Shown: piece after piece, positions 1-6,153 of the stretch
Numbering within the stretch: position 1 is the first letter of the stretch
Layout of the letters: every line of letters begins with the position of its first letter
Assembly (NCBI GenBank): GCA_964424545.1
Contig: CAYRJN010000218.1
Coordinates: 1 to 6,153, forward strand
DNA length: 6,153 nucleotides
Origin: JAUVIB01 sp964424545
Lineage (GTDB): Bacteria; Calditrichota; Calditrichia; Calditrichales; Calditrichaceae
Direction of reading: 5' to 3'
Translations under genes and position numbers: made by a program
Notes under the pieces: generated by a model
The model's database searches: none
The model's input: the letters and a program-made list of their open reading frames with translations, nothing else
Told to the model about the DNA's origin: nothing

Positions 1-666
1 ATCGAAAATAAAATCCGCCACCGCTTGCGGTTTAATCAACTGATCGCTATTTTTCAACTTCACAAAACGCTGCAATTCAGGAAAGACGTCGGGGTTTGCC
101 GCGCGCACTTCATCCTGCATAGGCGTATCCACAATACCAGGTCGGATGCTGCCGATCCGTATATTATGCTTTTTTAATTCGTCTTTCAATACTTGATAAA
201 TCATATAAAGCGCAGCCTTGGAGGTACAATAAGCGCCCCAGCCCTGATAAGCGTGATGCGCGGCTCCGGATGAGATATGCAAAATTCTGCCGTCTTTTAG
301 ATGGGGCAGTAACGTTTGCGTCAGAAAAAGCGGTCCTTCAACATTAACGGCCTGGTGATCCCGCCATTCGGCCAGATTCATATCCATTAGAGGTTTTACA
401 GGTTGCAGTACGGCGGCATTATGTATCAGGTAATTAACGCTAAATCCATTCACTTCCACATAATTTTTTATATTTGCCCGATCCCCCTGCATACTGATAT
501 CGCTGCGTAATATGTGTATTAGGTCGGGATATTTTTGTTTCGTTTGCGACAATTTTTGTAAATGCCTTCCGCATATCAAAACAGTATGACCTTCGGCGCA
601 AAAACGGTGCGTTAATGCCCGGCCGATACCGCTTCCTCCGCCCGTAATGATGGTAATTCCCTGCAT
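1..666 (-). CDS. SDR-family NAD(P)-dependent oxidoreductase, sepiapterin/benzil reductase-like (3' end cut by window)
   Basis: A 222-codon open frame runs from an ATG at 666 off the left edge, so the C-terminus (about 25-35 residues in a typical 250-residue SDR) is missing. The classical short-chain dehydrogenase layout is visible: cofactor-binding TGGGSGIG at residues 8-15, an arginine after the second strand (R34, in CGRH) that usually favours NADPH, SDIS at 55-58, NAA at 83-85, catalytic S132/S133 with Y146 and K150 (YCTSK), and RPGIVDTPMQ at 175-184. The PG-VDT-MQ form after the active site recalls the sepiapterin reductase / YueD benzil reductase branch, so a cytosolic reductase of a small carbonyl compound is likely; the true substrate cannot be read from sequence. 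The start is fixed by a perfect AGGAGG four bases upstream. It follows the lipoate ligase by 8 bases and is presumably co-translated with it. The SDR class is certain; the subfamily is an inference. Confidence 0.9.
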   Translation of the reverse strand, partial: MQGITIITGGGSGIGRALTHRFCAEGHTVLICGRHLQKLSQTKQKYPDLIHILRSDISMQGDRANIKNYVEVNGFSVNYLIHNAAVLQPVKPLMDMNLAEWRDHQAVNVEGPLFLTQTLLPHLKDGRILHISSGAAHHAYQGWGAYCTSKAALYMIYQVLKDELKKHNIRIGSIRPGIVDTPMQDEVRAANPDVFPELQRFVKLKNSDQLIKPQAVADFIFD

Positions 667-670
667 TTTT

Positions 671-676
671 CCTCCT
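671..676 (-). promoter_or_regulatory. Shine-Dalgarno site of the SDR gene, overlapping the upstream stop codon
   Basis: A perfect AGGAGG on the minus strand lies four bases before the ATG at 666. Its first two bases (676-675) are also the last two of the TAG stop (677-675) of the lipoate ligase gene. This is the strongest ribosome binding site in the window. It decides the SDR start and suggests translational coupling to the gene before it. Confidence 0.85.
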
Positions 677-1646
677 ATTCGCTCAACAAAACTTTCCAAT
701 TTATATTTGATTTATTCAATTTTTTGATTCTATTCGTAATTTCCGTTATGGATAAAATATCATACTTTTTACCATTAAACAAGTTTTCAATTGTATTAAT
801 TTCTTTAGCGCTTATAATATTACTGGTTATACGCACATCTGAAAACCGCCCTTTATTCACTTTAATTATGATGGAAGCGATATCGGTTTTGCGTATAAAA
901 TTTGAGCCGGGCGAGCGTCCGTAGTTCCACTCCCAATTTCGATACTGTTCATTTTGTAACTTAGCGGCCGTTTGCAATATTTCATTTTTCAGCGTCGCCC
1001 TTTTCGTAATCGTCTTATTTTCATACAAGGCTTTAATTAAACGTTCCTTGAAAAGCCCTATTCCTCGATTTTCATCAAAAAAATTTATCATATTGGTAAT
1101 TGGACTAAGTCGGGATTTTTTTGATTTTGAAGTAAAATACGGACGAAGAGGCGATTTTAGCGCAGCATTAGCTTTATTCAAATCCGAGTTATAAAGAAGC
1201 GTTCCGTGAGTAAGCATTCTATTCTTAGCGGTAAATTGAGCCGTGCCGCAGATCTTTTTACCATCGATAAACAAATCATTATTAACGCTTTGTTCGGTAT
1301 TCAGCCCCAATTCTTTTAAAGCAGAAATAACAGGCTGCAGAAAAGGGTAATAATTATTTACCAATTGCGCAGAGTTATTATTAATAAAACTAAAATTAAG
1401 ATTACCCGAATCGTGCCAAACCGCCCCTCCGCCTGAAATTCGCCGCAAAACGGGAATATTATGATCATAACAATATTTTAAATTGACCTCTTCATAAATA
1501 TTTTGATGACGGCCGATTATAACCGACGAATCGTTTATATAGATTAAAAGATAGGCCTTTTGATCGTCTTTTTGACGAACAAGCGCTTCTTCCAAAGCCA
1601 GATTATAAGAGGGATTACGCGATATTGTATTGTCGATTAGGATCAT
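675..1646 (-). CDS. lplA: Lipoate-protein ligase, LplA type with C-terminal accessory domain
   Basis: This 323-residue cytosolic enzyme should activate lipoate with ATP to lipoyl-AMP and transfer it to the lysine of lipoyl domains (E2 subunits, GcvH). The length is close to E. coli LplA (about 337). Visible motifs: RRISGGGAVWHD at residues 68-79 (lipoate-binding loop of the biotin/lipoate ligase fold), NDLFIDGKKICGTA at 123-136 with K131 at the position of the catalytic lysine (E. coli K133), a following HGTLL segment, and WEWNYGRSP at 238-246 opening the C-terminal accessory domain. Together these indicate a complete one-gene ligase rather than a split LplA/LplB or an LipB octanoyltransferase. 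No good Shine-Dalgarno precedes the ATG; the bases just upstream read CTTTGTTTT. The gene starts 93 bases after miaA and ends 8 bases before the SDR. By hand count it is about 36% GC (320 of 900 bases, 721-1620), against about 45% for the SDR gene, which could reflect transfer. Activity on lipoate rather than octanoate is inferred from family. Confidence 0.93.
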   Translation of the reverse strand: MILIDNTISRNPSYNLALEEALVRQKDDQKAYLLIYINDSSVIIGRHQNIYEEVNLKYCYDHNIPVLRRISGGGAVWHDSGNLNFSFINNNSAQLVNNYYPFLQPVISALKELGLNTEQSVNNDLFIDGKKICGTAQFTAKNRMLTHGTLLYNSDLNKANAALKSPLRPYFTSKSKKSRLSPITNMINFFDENRGIGLFKERLIKALYENKTITKRATLKNEILQTAAKLQNEQYRNWEWNYGRSPGSNFIRKTDIASIIIKVNKGRFSDVRITSNIISAKEINTIENLFNGKKYDILSITEITNRIKKLNKSNINWKVLLSE

Positions 1647-1670
1647 AAAACAAAGTTATAAAAAAGCAGG

Positions 1671-1699
1671 ATAATTTGAAAATTTAAAATTGTTATCAA
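1671..1699 (-). promoter_or_regulatory. Possible weak sigma-70-type promoter for lplA-SDR
   Basis: In the 93-base AT-rich gap between miaA and lplA the minus strand has TTGATA (1699-1694, five of six to the -35 consensus), a 17-base spacer, and AATTAT (1676-1671, four of six to the -10 consensus). Initiation would fall near 1663, giving a leader of about 17 bases. Such matches arise easily in AT-rich DNA. The rest of the gap holds only a weak 6-bp inverted repeat with no T-run, so I see no terminator after miaA, and read-through from the mutL-miaA operon is possible. Confidence 0.3.
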
Positions 1700-1739
1700 A
1701 AACTACTCAAATAATACCATTAAAGATATTTTTTCTAAT

Positions 1740-2663
1740 TTACCGTTCATATCTTTTTATGATACTATCAGCCGCCGCTGTCTTTTGTTTTTCGTCTTCC
1801 ATATTAATCCAGTGAATTCGTTTTTCTTTTTTAAACCAGGTGATTTGCCGTTTGGCATAATTGCGTGTATTTTGTTTTATTTTTTCAATCATTGTATCAT
1901 AATCAAGCCGTCTATCCAAATATTGGAACACTTCTTTATAGCCCACGGTTTTTAAAGCGTTTAATGAGGCGCCAAACCCTTTTTCTTGCAACGCTTTTAC
2001 TTCCTCAATCAAGCCTATAGTTAACATCCTATCGACCCGCTTGTTTATACGCGTATAAAGTTCGGCTCTATCCATAGTAATGCCGTACATCAAAGGTTTA
2101 AATTGCGCCTTATCCGTCTTTTTATGATGCCATTGAGAAAAAGGAATCCCGCTGCTTAAATAGACTTCTAACGCTCGGGTTATTCTCTGCGGATCATTGG
2201 CGGATATTTTAGACGCATAACGCGGATCGATTTCCGATAATTTTTTATATAGATAGGCGCTTCCATGCCGTTCAAGATCGCTTAAAACGATTTTTCTTAT
2301 TGCAGGACTGATCTCAGGAGCGTTGAAGATGCCATCGATTAATGCTCTGATATACAAACCGGAACCGCCCGTTACAATAGGCGTTTTTCCTTTGGAAAAT
2401 ATCTTTGATATGGTTTCTCGCCCATCTTTGAAAAATTTTCCGACATTATATTCTTCGTCGGGTTCAAGAATATCAATAAAATGATGAGGAACTTGCGCCA
2501 ACTCCTTTTTAGACGGTTTTGCCGTTCCTATATTCATATATTTATAGATTTGGCGCGAATCGGCTGAAACGATTTCACCTTGTAATTTTTCCGCAAGTAA
2601 AAGAGAAAGAGCCGTTTTTCCTGCTGCAGTCGGTCCGACAATAAAGATAACGGTAGGTTTCAT
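1740..2663 (-). CDS. miaA: tRNA dimethylallyltransferase (tRNA A37 isopentenyltransferase)
   Basis: MiaA transfers the dimethylallyl group of DMAPP to N6 of adenosine 37 in tRNAs that read UNN codons, giving i6A37, the substrate for MiaB methylthiolation. The 307-residue length is typical. Motifs in order: P-loop GPTAAGKT at residues 10-17; SADSRQIYKYMNIGTAKPS at 33-51 with D35 (catalytic aspartate position) and the conserved SRQ and GTAKP; PHHFID at 59-64; GGSGLYI at 99-105; NDPQRI with RALEV at 156-167; the mobile central region; and NYAKRQITWF at 268-277 near the end. Nothing is truncated. The start lies 18 bases after the mutL stop, with only a weak upstream CGGTAA as ribosome site, so it is probably co-transcribed and perhaps coupled with mutL, a frequent gene pair in bacteria. 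No separate promoter was seen in the short gap. Confidence 0.97.
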   Translation of the reverse strand: MKPTVIFIVGPTAAGKTALSLLLAEKLQGEIVSADSRQIYKYMNIGTAKPSKKELAQVPHHFIDILEPDEEYNVGKFFKDGRETISKIFSKGKTPIVTGGSGLYIRALIDGIFNAPEISPAIRKIVLSDLERHGSAYLYKKLSEIDPRYASKISANDPQRITRALEVYLSSGIPFSQWHHKKTDKAQFKPLMYGITMDRAELYTRINKRVDRMLTIGLIEEVKALQEKGFGASLNALKTVGYKEVFQYLDRRLDYDTMIEKIKQNTRNYAKRQITWFKKEKRIHWINMEDEKQKTAAADSIIKRYER

Positions 2664-2681
2664 TTTATTACCGTTTAAAGA

Positions 2682-4511
2682 TTAAGTAATTCTCTTAAAT
2701 TTACGATCGAGCTCTTCTAAATCCATGGTAACGATTATCGGCCTTCCGTGTGGACAAAAGAAAGGCGAATCGCAGGCAAACAATTGATCAACCAAGTTTT
2801 GCATCTGAGCCTGCGTAAGCACATCGCCCGATTTAACGGCGTTCTTGCATGCGTAGGCCGCCGCTACTTTTTCCGTGCGATCAAAATCTTTAAGCGGACG
2901 ATTGCGGTAATAATCGATAATATCCATCAAAATCTGAGATTCTCGTCCTACTTTCACATCGGACGGCATAGCTTCAATAATAACCGTATTTCCGCTGAAC
3001 ACTTTTATACCGAAACCGATATCGTTTAAAATCTGATATATATCTTTAAAAACCATAAAATCATCATACGAAAGGTTGATTTTTTGCGGAAATAGCAACC
3101 GTTGACTGGCGATATGTCCGCCGCCTTTAAGAACATTAAGCATGCGTTCGTATAACACACGCTCGTGCGCCACATGCTGATCGATAATTACCATGCCGCT
3201 TTTAATTTCGGAAATAATATAGCGATTATGTAGCTGCCAGAACTGCACATCCACTTTTTCATCCGCGGCTTTATGCACGATGCTTGAAGGCTGCTCGCTA
3301 AAAGAGTCAATTTCTTGCCGGTCGGAATCTTGATTCTCTTGGCGTTTGAAATAACTTAAACTCATCTGGGAACCAAGGGGACGGGCCATTTGTGTATGGC
3401 GTCCTTTAAGTTCGTTTAGTATTTCGCCGGGCTTCCTATTTGTATCGCCGCCGGAATAATAAGTCATGGCGTTTCCCGACGGCCTTTTACTAATTTCAGG
3501 GATAACATTTTCTTTCTTCAATGCGCTTTGAATGCTGTTTATTACAAAATAATAGATAGTGCGGTCATTGGAAAATTTAACTTCCATTTTGGTGGGATGC
3601 ACATTAACGTCAACAGAGGCCGGATCCATATCGAGAAACAAACAATATATGGGATATTCTCCCGGCGATATCAAATTGGCGTAGCCCTGAAAAACGGCAT
3701 GGCTGATTGACTTATCTAAAATCGGCCGGCCGTTTAGAAAAATATACTGATGTCCCCGCGATTTGCGCACGACATCGGGACGACTAATAAAACCGGAAAT
3801 TTCCATACCGCCCAATTCGTTTTTAAAAGGAATCAAGCCGCGAAAAACCTGATCACCAAATATGGCTTTTACGCGCTCTTCAATGCCCTCGTCCCGCAAA
3901 TTAAAAATCTGATTATCTTCGATCCATAACTCAAAATGAATATCGGGATAAGATAAAAAGAAACGTTTAAGCGTAGTTAAAATCTGTTGACTTTCAGCGT
4001 TATCGGAACGTAAAAAATTACGCCGCGCAGGTGTATTAAAAAATAAATTTTTTACGCTTATTGTCGTTCCGACATTAGCTGCAGTTTTACGTATGGCTTG
4101 CGGTTTTCCACCGTTTATGATGTAAAGACTCCCAACCGCTTCATCCCTGCGTTTGGTTTTTACCTCTATCTGCGAAACGGAGGCGATACTGGGAAGCGCT
4201 TCACCCCGAAAACCGAGCGTATCAATATTATACAAATCTTTTTCGGAACGGATTTTACTGGTGGCGTGCCTCTCAAAAGCCAGTTGAACATCTTCTGCGC
4301 TCATACCATAGCCGTTGTCTACCACTTTAATCAGCTTTTTACCAGCCTGTTCAATTTGAATAACAATTTTTGTGGGATCGGCGTCTATAGCATTTTCAAC
4401 CAGCTCCTTAACCACCGAGGCAGGACGTTCCACGACTTCGCCGGCGGCAATTTTATTAGCCAGATTTTCAGGTAGAACCGAGATCCTATATTTACTTATT
4501 TTTTCTGCCAT
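2682..4511 (-). CDS. mutL: DNA mismatch repair protein MutL with C-terminal endonuclease domain
   Basis: This 609-residue protein couples mismatch recognition by MutS to strand incision. N-terminal GHKL ATPase motifs: the segment around E36 and N40 (KELVENAIDA; E36 is the general base, N40 binds Mg-ATP), DNGYGM at 65-70, ATSKI at 83-87 and GFRGEAL at 100-106. A poorly conserved polar linker (about 340-415) leads to the dimerisation/endonuclease domain. There DQHVAHERVLYE (444-455) fits the DQH-A-X2-E-X4-E metal motif except for valine at the fourth position; ACK (554-556) and CPHGRP (586-591) complete the zinc/manganese site. QRLLFP (470-475) fits the QXX(L/I)XP sliding-clamp-binding motif. 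MutL should therefore nick DNA itself, as in Bacillus or Thermus, and not rely on MutH. A perfect stem-loop and a promoter lie upstream; the ribosome site (GGCGGGA) is mediocre. miaA follows after 18 bases. Confidence 0.98.
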   Translation of the reverse strand: MAEKISKYRISVLPENLANKIAAGEVVERPASVVKELVENAIDADPTKIVIQIEQAGKKLIKVVDNGYGMSAEDVQLAFERHATSKIRSEKDLYNIDTLGFRGEALPSIASVSQIEVKTKRRDEAVGSLYIINGGKPQAIRKTAANVGTTISVKNLFFNTPARRNFLRSDNAESQQILTTLKRFFLSYPDIHFELWIEDNQIFNLRDEGIEERVKAIFGDQVFRGLIPFKNELGGMEISGFISRPDVVRKSRGHQYIFLNGRPILDKSISHAVFQGYANLISPGEYPIYCLFLDMDPASVDVNVHPTKMEVKFSNDRTIYYFVINSIQSALKKENVIPEISKRPSGNAMTYYSGGDTNRKPGEILNELKGRHTQMARPLGSQMSLSYFKRQENQDSDRQEIDSFSEQPSSIVHKAADEKVDVQFWQLHNRYIISEIKSGMVIIDQHVAHERVLYERMLNVLKGGGHIASQRLLFPQKINLSYDDFMVFKDIYQILNDIGFGIKVFSGNTVIIEAMPSDVKVGRESQILMDIIDYYRNRPLKDFDRTEKVAAAYACKNAVKSGDVLTQAQMQNLVDQLFACDSPFFCPHGRPIIVTMDLEELDRKFKRIT

Positions 4512-4523
4512 TTATCCCGCCAT

Positions 4524-4563
4524 ATACAATAATCCCTCTTAATGGTAAGAGGGATTATTGTAT
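4524..4563 (-). promoter_or_regulatory. Perfect 18-bp stem-loop in the transporter-mutL gap (leader hairpin or weak terminator)
   Basis: Bases 4524-4541 are exactly complementary to 4546-4563, leaving a four-base loop (4542-4545; CCAT in the minus-strand RNA). The core is CCCTCTTA/TAAGAGGG, flanked by AT-rich outer pairs. The hairpin is downstream of the mutL promoter candidate and ends 12 bases before the mutL ATG, two bases from the GGCGGG that would serve as ribosome site. It also follows the transporter stop by 60 bases. No clean T-run follows it on either strand, although if only the GC core paired, the following ATTATTGTATAT is moderately T-rich. It may be a weak intrinsic terminator or attenuator, an RNA-stabilising or processing hairpin, a protein site, or a member of a genomic repeat family. 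The structure is certain; the role is not. Confidence 0.7.
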
Positions 4564-4592
4564 TACATTCAAAATAATTTTACCTATTAGGC

Positions 4593-4621
4593 ATTATAAT
4601 CAATACAACGCATTCTCACAA
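4593..4621 (-). promoter_or_regulatory. Sigma-70-type promoter for mutL-miaA
   Basis: The minus strand shows TTGTGA (4621-4616, four of six to the -35 consensus), a 17-base spacer and a perfect TATAAT (4598-4593). The -35 begins two bases after the transporter stop codon, exactly where a new transcription unit would be expected. Initiation near 4586 would give mutL a leader of about 75 bases that contains the whole 4524-4563 stem-loop. The optimal spacer and consensus -10 make this the best promoter candidate in the window. Confidence 0.6.
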
Positions 4622-4623
4622 TT

Positions 4624-6120
4624 TTAAATCAAAAATATAAAAGAAATAATAACAAAAGTCGGTATAAGAATCGGTAATGAATATTTAAATATATAACCGA
4701 AGAAACTGGGCATTTCAATACCGGATTCTTCCGCTATGGACTTCACCATAAAATTAGGCGCATTGCCGATATAGGTATTGGCGCCCATAAAAACAGCGCC
4801 AATGGAAACGGCTGTTAAGTATTTGATAAATTCGGGATAGATCTGGTTTATATTGCCCGCTACAAAGGCTGCGCGTATCTGTTCTTCCGTTAAACCGAGT
4901 TTTCCAAGTGCGCTGTTAAAAAAAGTTAAATAGGTCGGAGCGTTATCGAGAAAGCTGGAAAGCCCTCCCGTTACCCAAAAATAGTGTATCTCTTTTTCAA
5001 CGGCGGCAACCAAAGCCGATAAAGCGCCATGTTCGCCCGCTTTAAGAATAGCCAAAGCGGGAATAATGGTCATAAAAATTCCGGCAAACAGATAAGCCAC
5101 TTCAAGAATGGGAAACCAGTTAAAATCGTTTCCTTTACGAATTTCCTTAGCGGTCAACTTTAGCGATAACAATCCCATCAACACAATCCATAAGTCACGT
5201 ATGATATTTTGCACAGCCATATGAACGCCGAGAACATTTATATGTCCTATATGCGCCATACCGCTGAACAGCACGCCGATAATAATTCCTACGAGAAACA
5301 GTAAGTTAAACAAACCTTCCACTTTGATACCCACTTCTTCTTCGTTGTCGACCAGTTCGGCTTTATTTTCTTTTTTATAGTAGTACATTTCAAAGATATA
5401 CAGCACTACAAGCAAGATAACCGTTACGGTCATCATTTCCGGAATCAGGTGAAATGTCCAAAAGAAACTGACGCCGTGCAAAAATCCGAGAAACAGCGGC
5501 GGATCACCGAGAGGCGTTAAAGAACCGCCCACATTGGCAACGAGAAAAATAAAAAAGACAACCAAATGCACCTTATATTTACGTTTTTCATTAGCGCGCA
5601 ACAAAGGACGGATCATCACCATGGCCGCGCCCGTAGTCCCGATCCATGAGGCCAGTAACGTGCCGATTAAAATGATAAGCAGGTTAATCTGCGGCGTCCC
5701 TTTAAGCGAGCCTTTGACAAGAATCCCTCCGGAAACAGTAAATAAACCCCACAATAAAATAATAAAGGGGATATAATCCAGTAAATAGATATGCGCAATT
5801 TCATGAAACGCTTCTCCGTGATAAACAAGCAGAAATGGCACGGCAAATATCAAAGCCCACATAGCGGAAATTTTAGGAAAATGTTTTTCCCAAAAATGGG
5901 GAAATAACAAGGGGCCCAAAGCTATCGATAATAAAATTCCGATAAAAGGTATAATACTCCACAATGGCAGTTCTTCTCCGAGTCCGCCTGCTTGCTCCGC
6001 CGCCACAGCCTGATGTTCTCCCGCAGCATCTTGAGCGGTAGCCGTATTAACAAAAATAAATCCGACGGCAACAATAAAAATCAATAACAATATATATTTC
6101 TGTACTTTGGAATGAGTCAT
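4624..6120 (-). CDS. IT-superfamily membrane transporter, putative Na+/H+ antiporter (NhaD/CitMHS-like)
   Basis: This 498-residue polytopic inner-membrane protein has an N-terminal signal sequence (hydrophobic residues 9-25, likely cleavage after TATA at 26-29) and a short polar, Ala/Glu-rich stretch before the first membrane segment near 53-72. About ten further hydrophobic stretches follow, with a charged cytoplasmic-type loop (YYYKKENKAELVDNEEE) near the middle. Paired signature motifs of the two inverted halves are visible: IGTTGAAMVMIRPLL (160-174) and NVGGSLTPLGDPP (196-208) in the first; GGLSSFLDNAPTYL (385-398) and GANTYIGNAPNF (446-457) in the second. These are the broken-helix ion-binding regions of the ArsB/NhaD/CitMHS superfamily. 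Relatives with the NVGGSLTPLGDPP form are usually annotated as sodium:proton antiporter or putative citrate transporter (I believe Pfam CitMHS_2), so the substrate is unproven. The start is supported by AAGGAG six bases upstream. It appears to form its own unit ahead of mutL; its promoter lies beyond the window or at its edge. Confidence 0.88.
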   Translation of the reverse strand: MTHSKVQKYILLLIFIVAVGFIFVNTATAQDAAGEHQAVAAEQAGGLGEELPLWSIIPFIGILLSIALGPLLFPHFWEKHFPKISAMWALIFAVPFLLVYHGEAFHEIAHIYLLDYIPFIILLWGLFTVSGGILVKGSLKGTPQINLLIILIGTLLASWIGTTGAAMVMIRPLLRANEKRKYKVHLVVFFIFLVANVGGSLTPLGDPPLFLGFLHGVSFFWTFHLIPEMMTVTVILLVVLYIFEMYYYKKENKAELVDNEEEVGIKVEGLFNLLFLVGIIIGVLFSGMAHIGHINVLGVHMAVQNIIRDLWIVLMGLLSLKLTAKEIRKGNDFNWFPILEVAYLFAGIFMTIIPALAILKAGEHGALSALVAAVEKEIHYFWVTGGLSSFLDNAPTYLTFFNSALGKLGLTEEQIRAAFVAGNINQIYPEFIKYLTAVSIGAVFMGANTYIGNAPNFMVKSIAEESGIEMPSFFGYIFKYSLPILIPTFVIISFIFLI

Positions 6121-6126
6121 TAAGCG

Positions 6127-6132
6127 CTCCTT
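6127..6132 (-). promoter_or_regulatory. Shine-Dalgarno site of the transporter gene
   Basis: AAGGAG on the minus strand lies six bases before the ATG at 6120. It supports that start, which also gives a complete signal peptide. Confidence 0.8.
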
Positions 6133-6148
6133 AATAAAAATTTATTAA
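6131..6148. repeat. Small AT-rich inverted repeat upstream of the transporter gene
   Basis: TTAATAAA and TTTATTAA form a perfect 8-bp inverted repeat with a two-base centre. It touches the ribosome binding site of the transporter gene. It could be an operator for a dimeric regulator, but it contains no G or C and such palindromes are common by chance in AT-rich leaders. The window ends five bases further on, so the promoter context cannot be seen. Confidence 0.3.
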
Positions 6149-6153
6149 ACTAT

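Noticed and set aside
1606..1617. A 12-base string (TAAGAGGGATTA) identical to part of the right arm of the 4524-4563 stem-loop
   Set aside because: It lies in the lplA reading frame encoding an ordinary N-terminal segment (NPSYN), has no inverted partner nearby and shows no wider similarity. Chance is the simplest explanation.
1651..1658. TAACTTTG on the minus strand, fitting the Bacteroidota -7 box TAnnTTTG, four bases before the lplA ATG
   Set aside because: Initiation from it would give an almost leaderless lplA message, no exact TTTG -33 partner is at the right distance (only a TTTC), and the mutL promoter is of sigma-70 type.
1709..1730. Weak 6-bp inverted repeat (AATATC/GGTATT on the minus strand) after miaA
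   Set aside because: It contains a G-T pair, little GC and no following T-run, so it does not support a terminator call.
4098..4475. 125-codon plus-strand open frame inside mutL, and the other plus-strand frames at 724, 2748, 3528 and 5534
   Set aside because: Each lies antisense within a well-supported conserved gene, has no recognisable domain or ribosome site, and is explained as a shadow of the real coding strand.
4524..4563. Reading the stem-loop as a confident intrinsic terminator of the transporter gene
   Set aside because: There is no clear T-run on either strand and the mutL promoter candidate lies upstream of it, so I list it as a regulatory stem-loop of uncertain role.

Overview
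The window carries five genes, all transcribed leftward (minus strand). In transcription order from the right edge they are: a membrane ion transporter of the IT superfamily (annotated in this type as Na+/H+ antiporter), mutL, miaA, a lipoate-protein ligase (lplA-type), and a short-chain dehydrogenase/reductase cut off by the left edge. Almost the whole window is coding. The only non-coding stretches are 112 bases before mutL, 93 bases before lplA, an 18-base and an 8-base gap, and 33 bases at the right edge. No tRNA, rRNA, CRISPR array, insertion sequence or prophage gene was seen.

The organism is a bacterium of roughly 40% GC. MutL keeps the complete metal-binding endonuclease motif set in its C-terminal domain, which points to methyl-independent mismatch repair and away from MutH-using enteric bacteria. 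The transporter has an N-terminal signal peptide, and the best promoter is of sigma-70 type. The overall impression is of the Calditrichota/Bacteroidota (FCB) side of the tree, but this rests on protein style only and is a weak inference.

Layout: 1-666, SDR oxidoreductase (C-terminus missing); 675-1646, lipoate ligase, whose stop codon overlaps the SDR ribosome binding site, so the two are almost certainly translated from one message; 1647-1739, AT-rich gap with a possible weak promoter; 1740-2663, miaA; 2682-4511, mutL, 18 bases upstream of miaA and probably in the same operon; 4512-4623, gap with a good sigma-70-like promoter next to the transporter stop codon, followed by a perfect 18-bp stem-loop in what would be the mutL leader; 4624-6120, transporter; 6121-6153, its ribosome binding site and a small AT-rich palindrome.

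The genes serve housekeeping roles: DNA mismatch repair (MutL), tRNA A37 prenylation (MiaA), lipoylation of 2-oxoacid dehydrogenase or glycine cleavage proteins (lipoate ligase), a small-molecule carbonyl reduction (SDR) and ion homeostasis (transporter). mutL-miaA adjacency is common in bacteria. I do not see an undescribed system here. The item most worth a second look is the perfect stem-loop between the mutL promoter and the mutL start.
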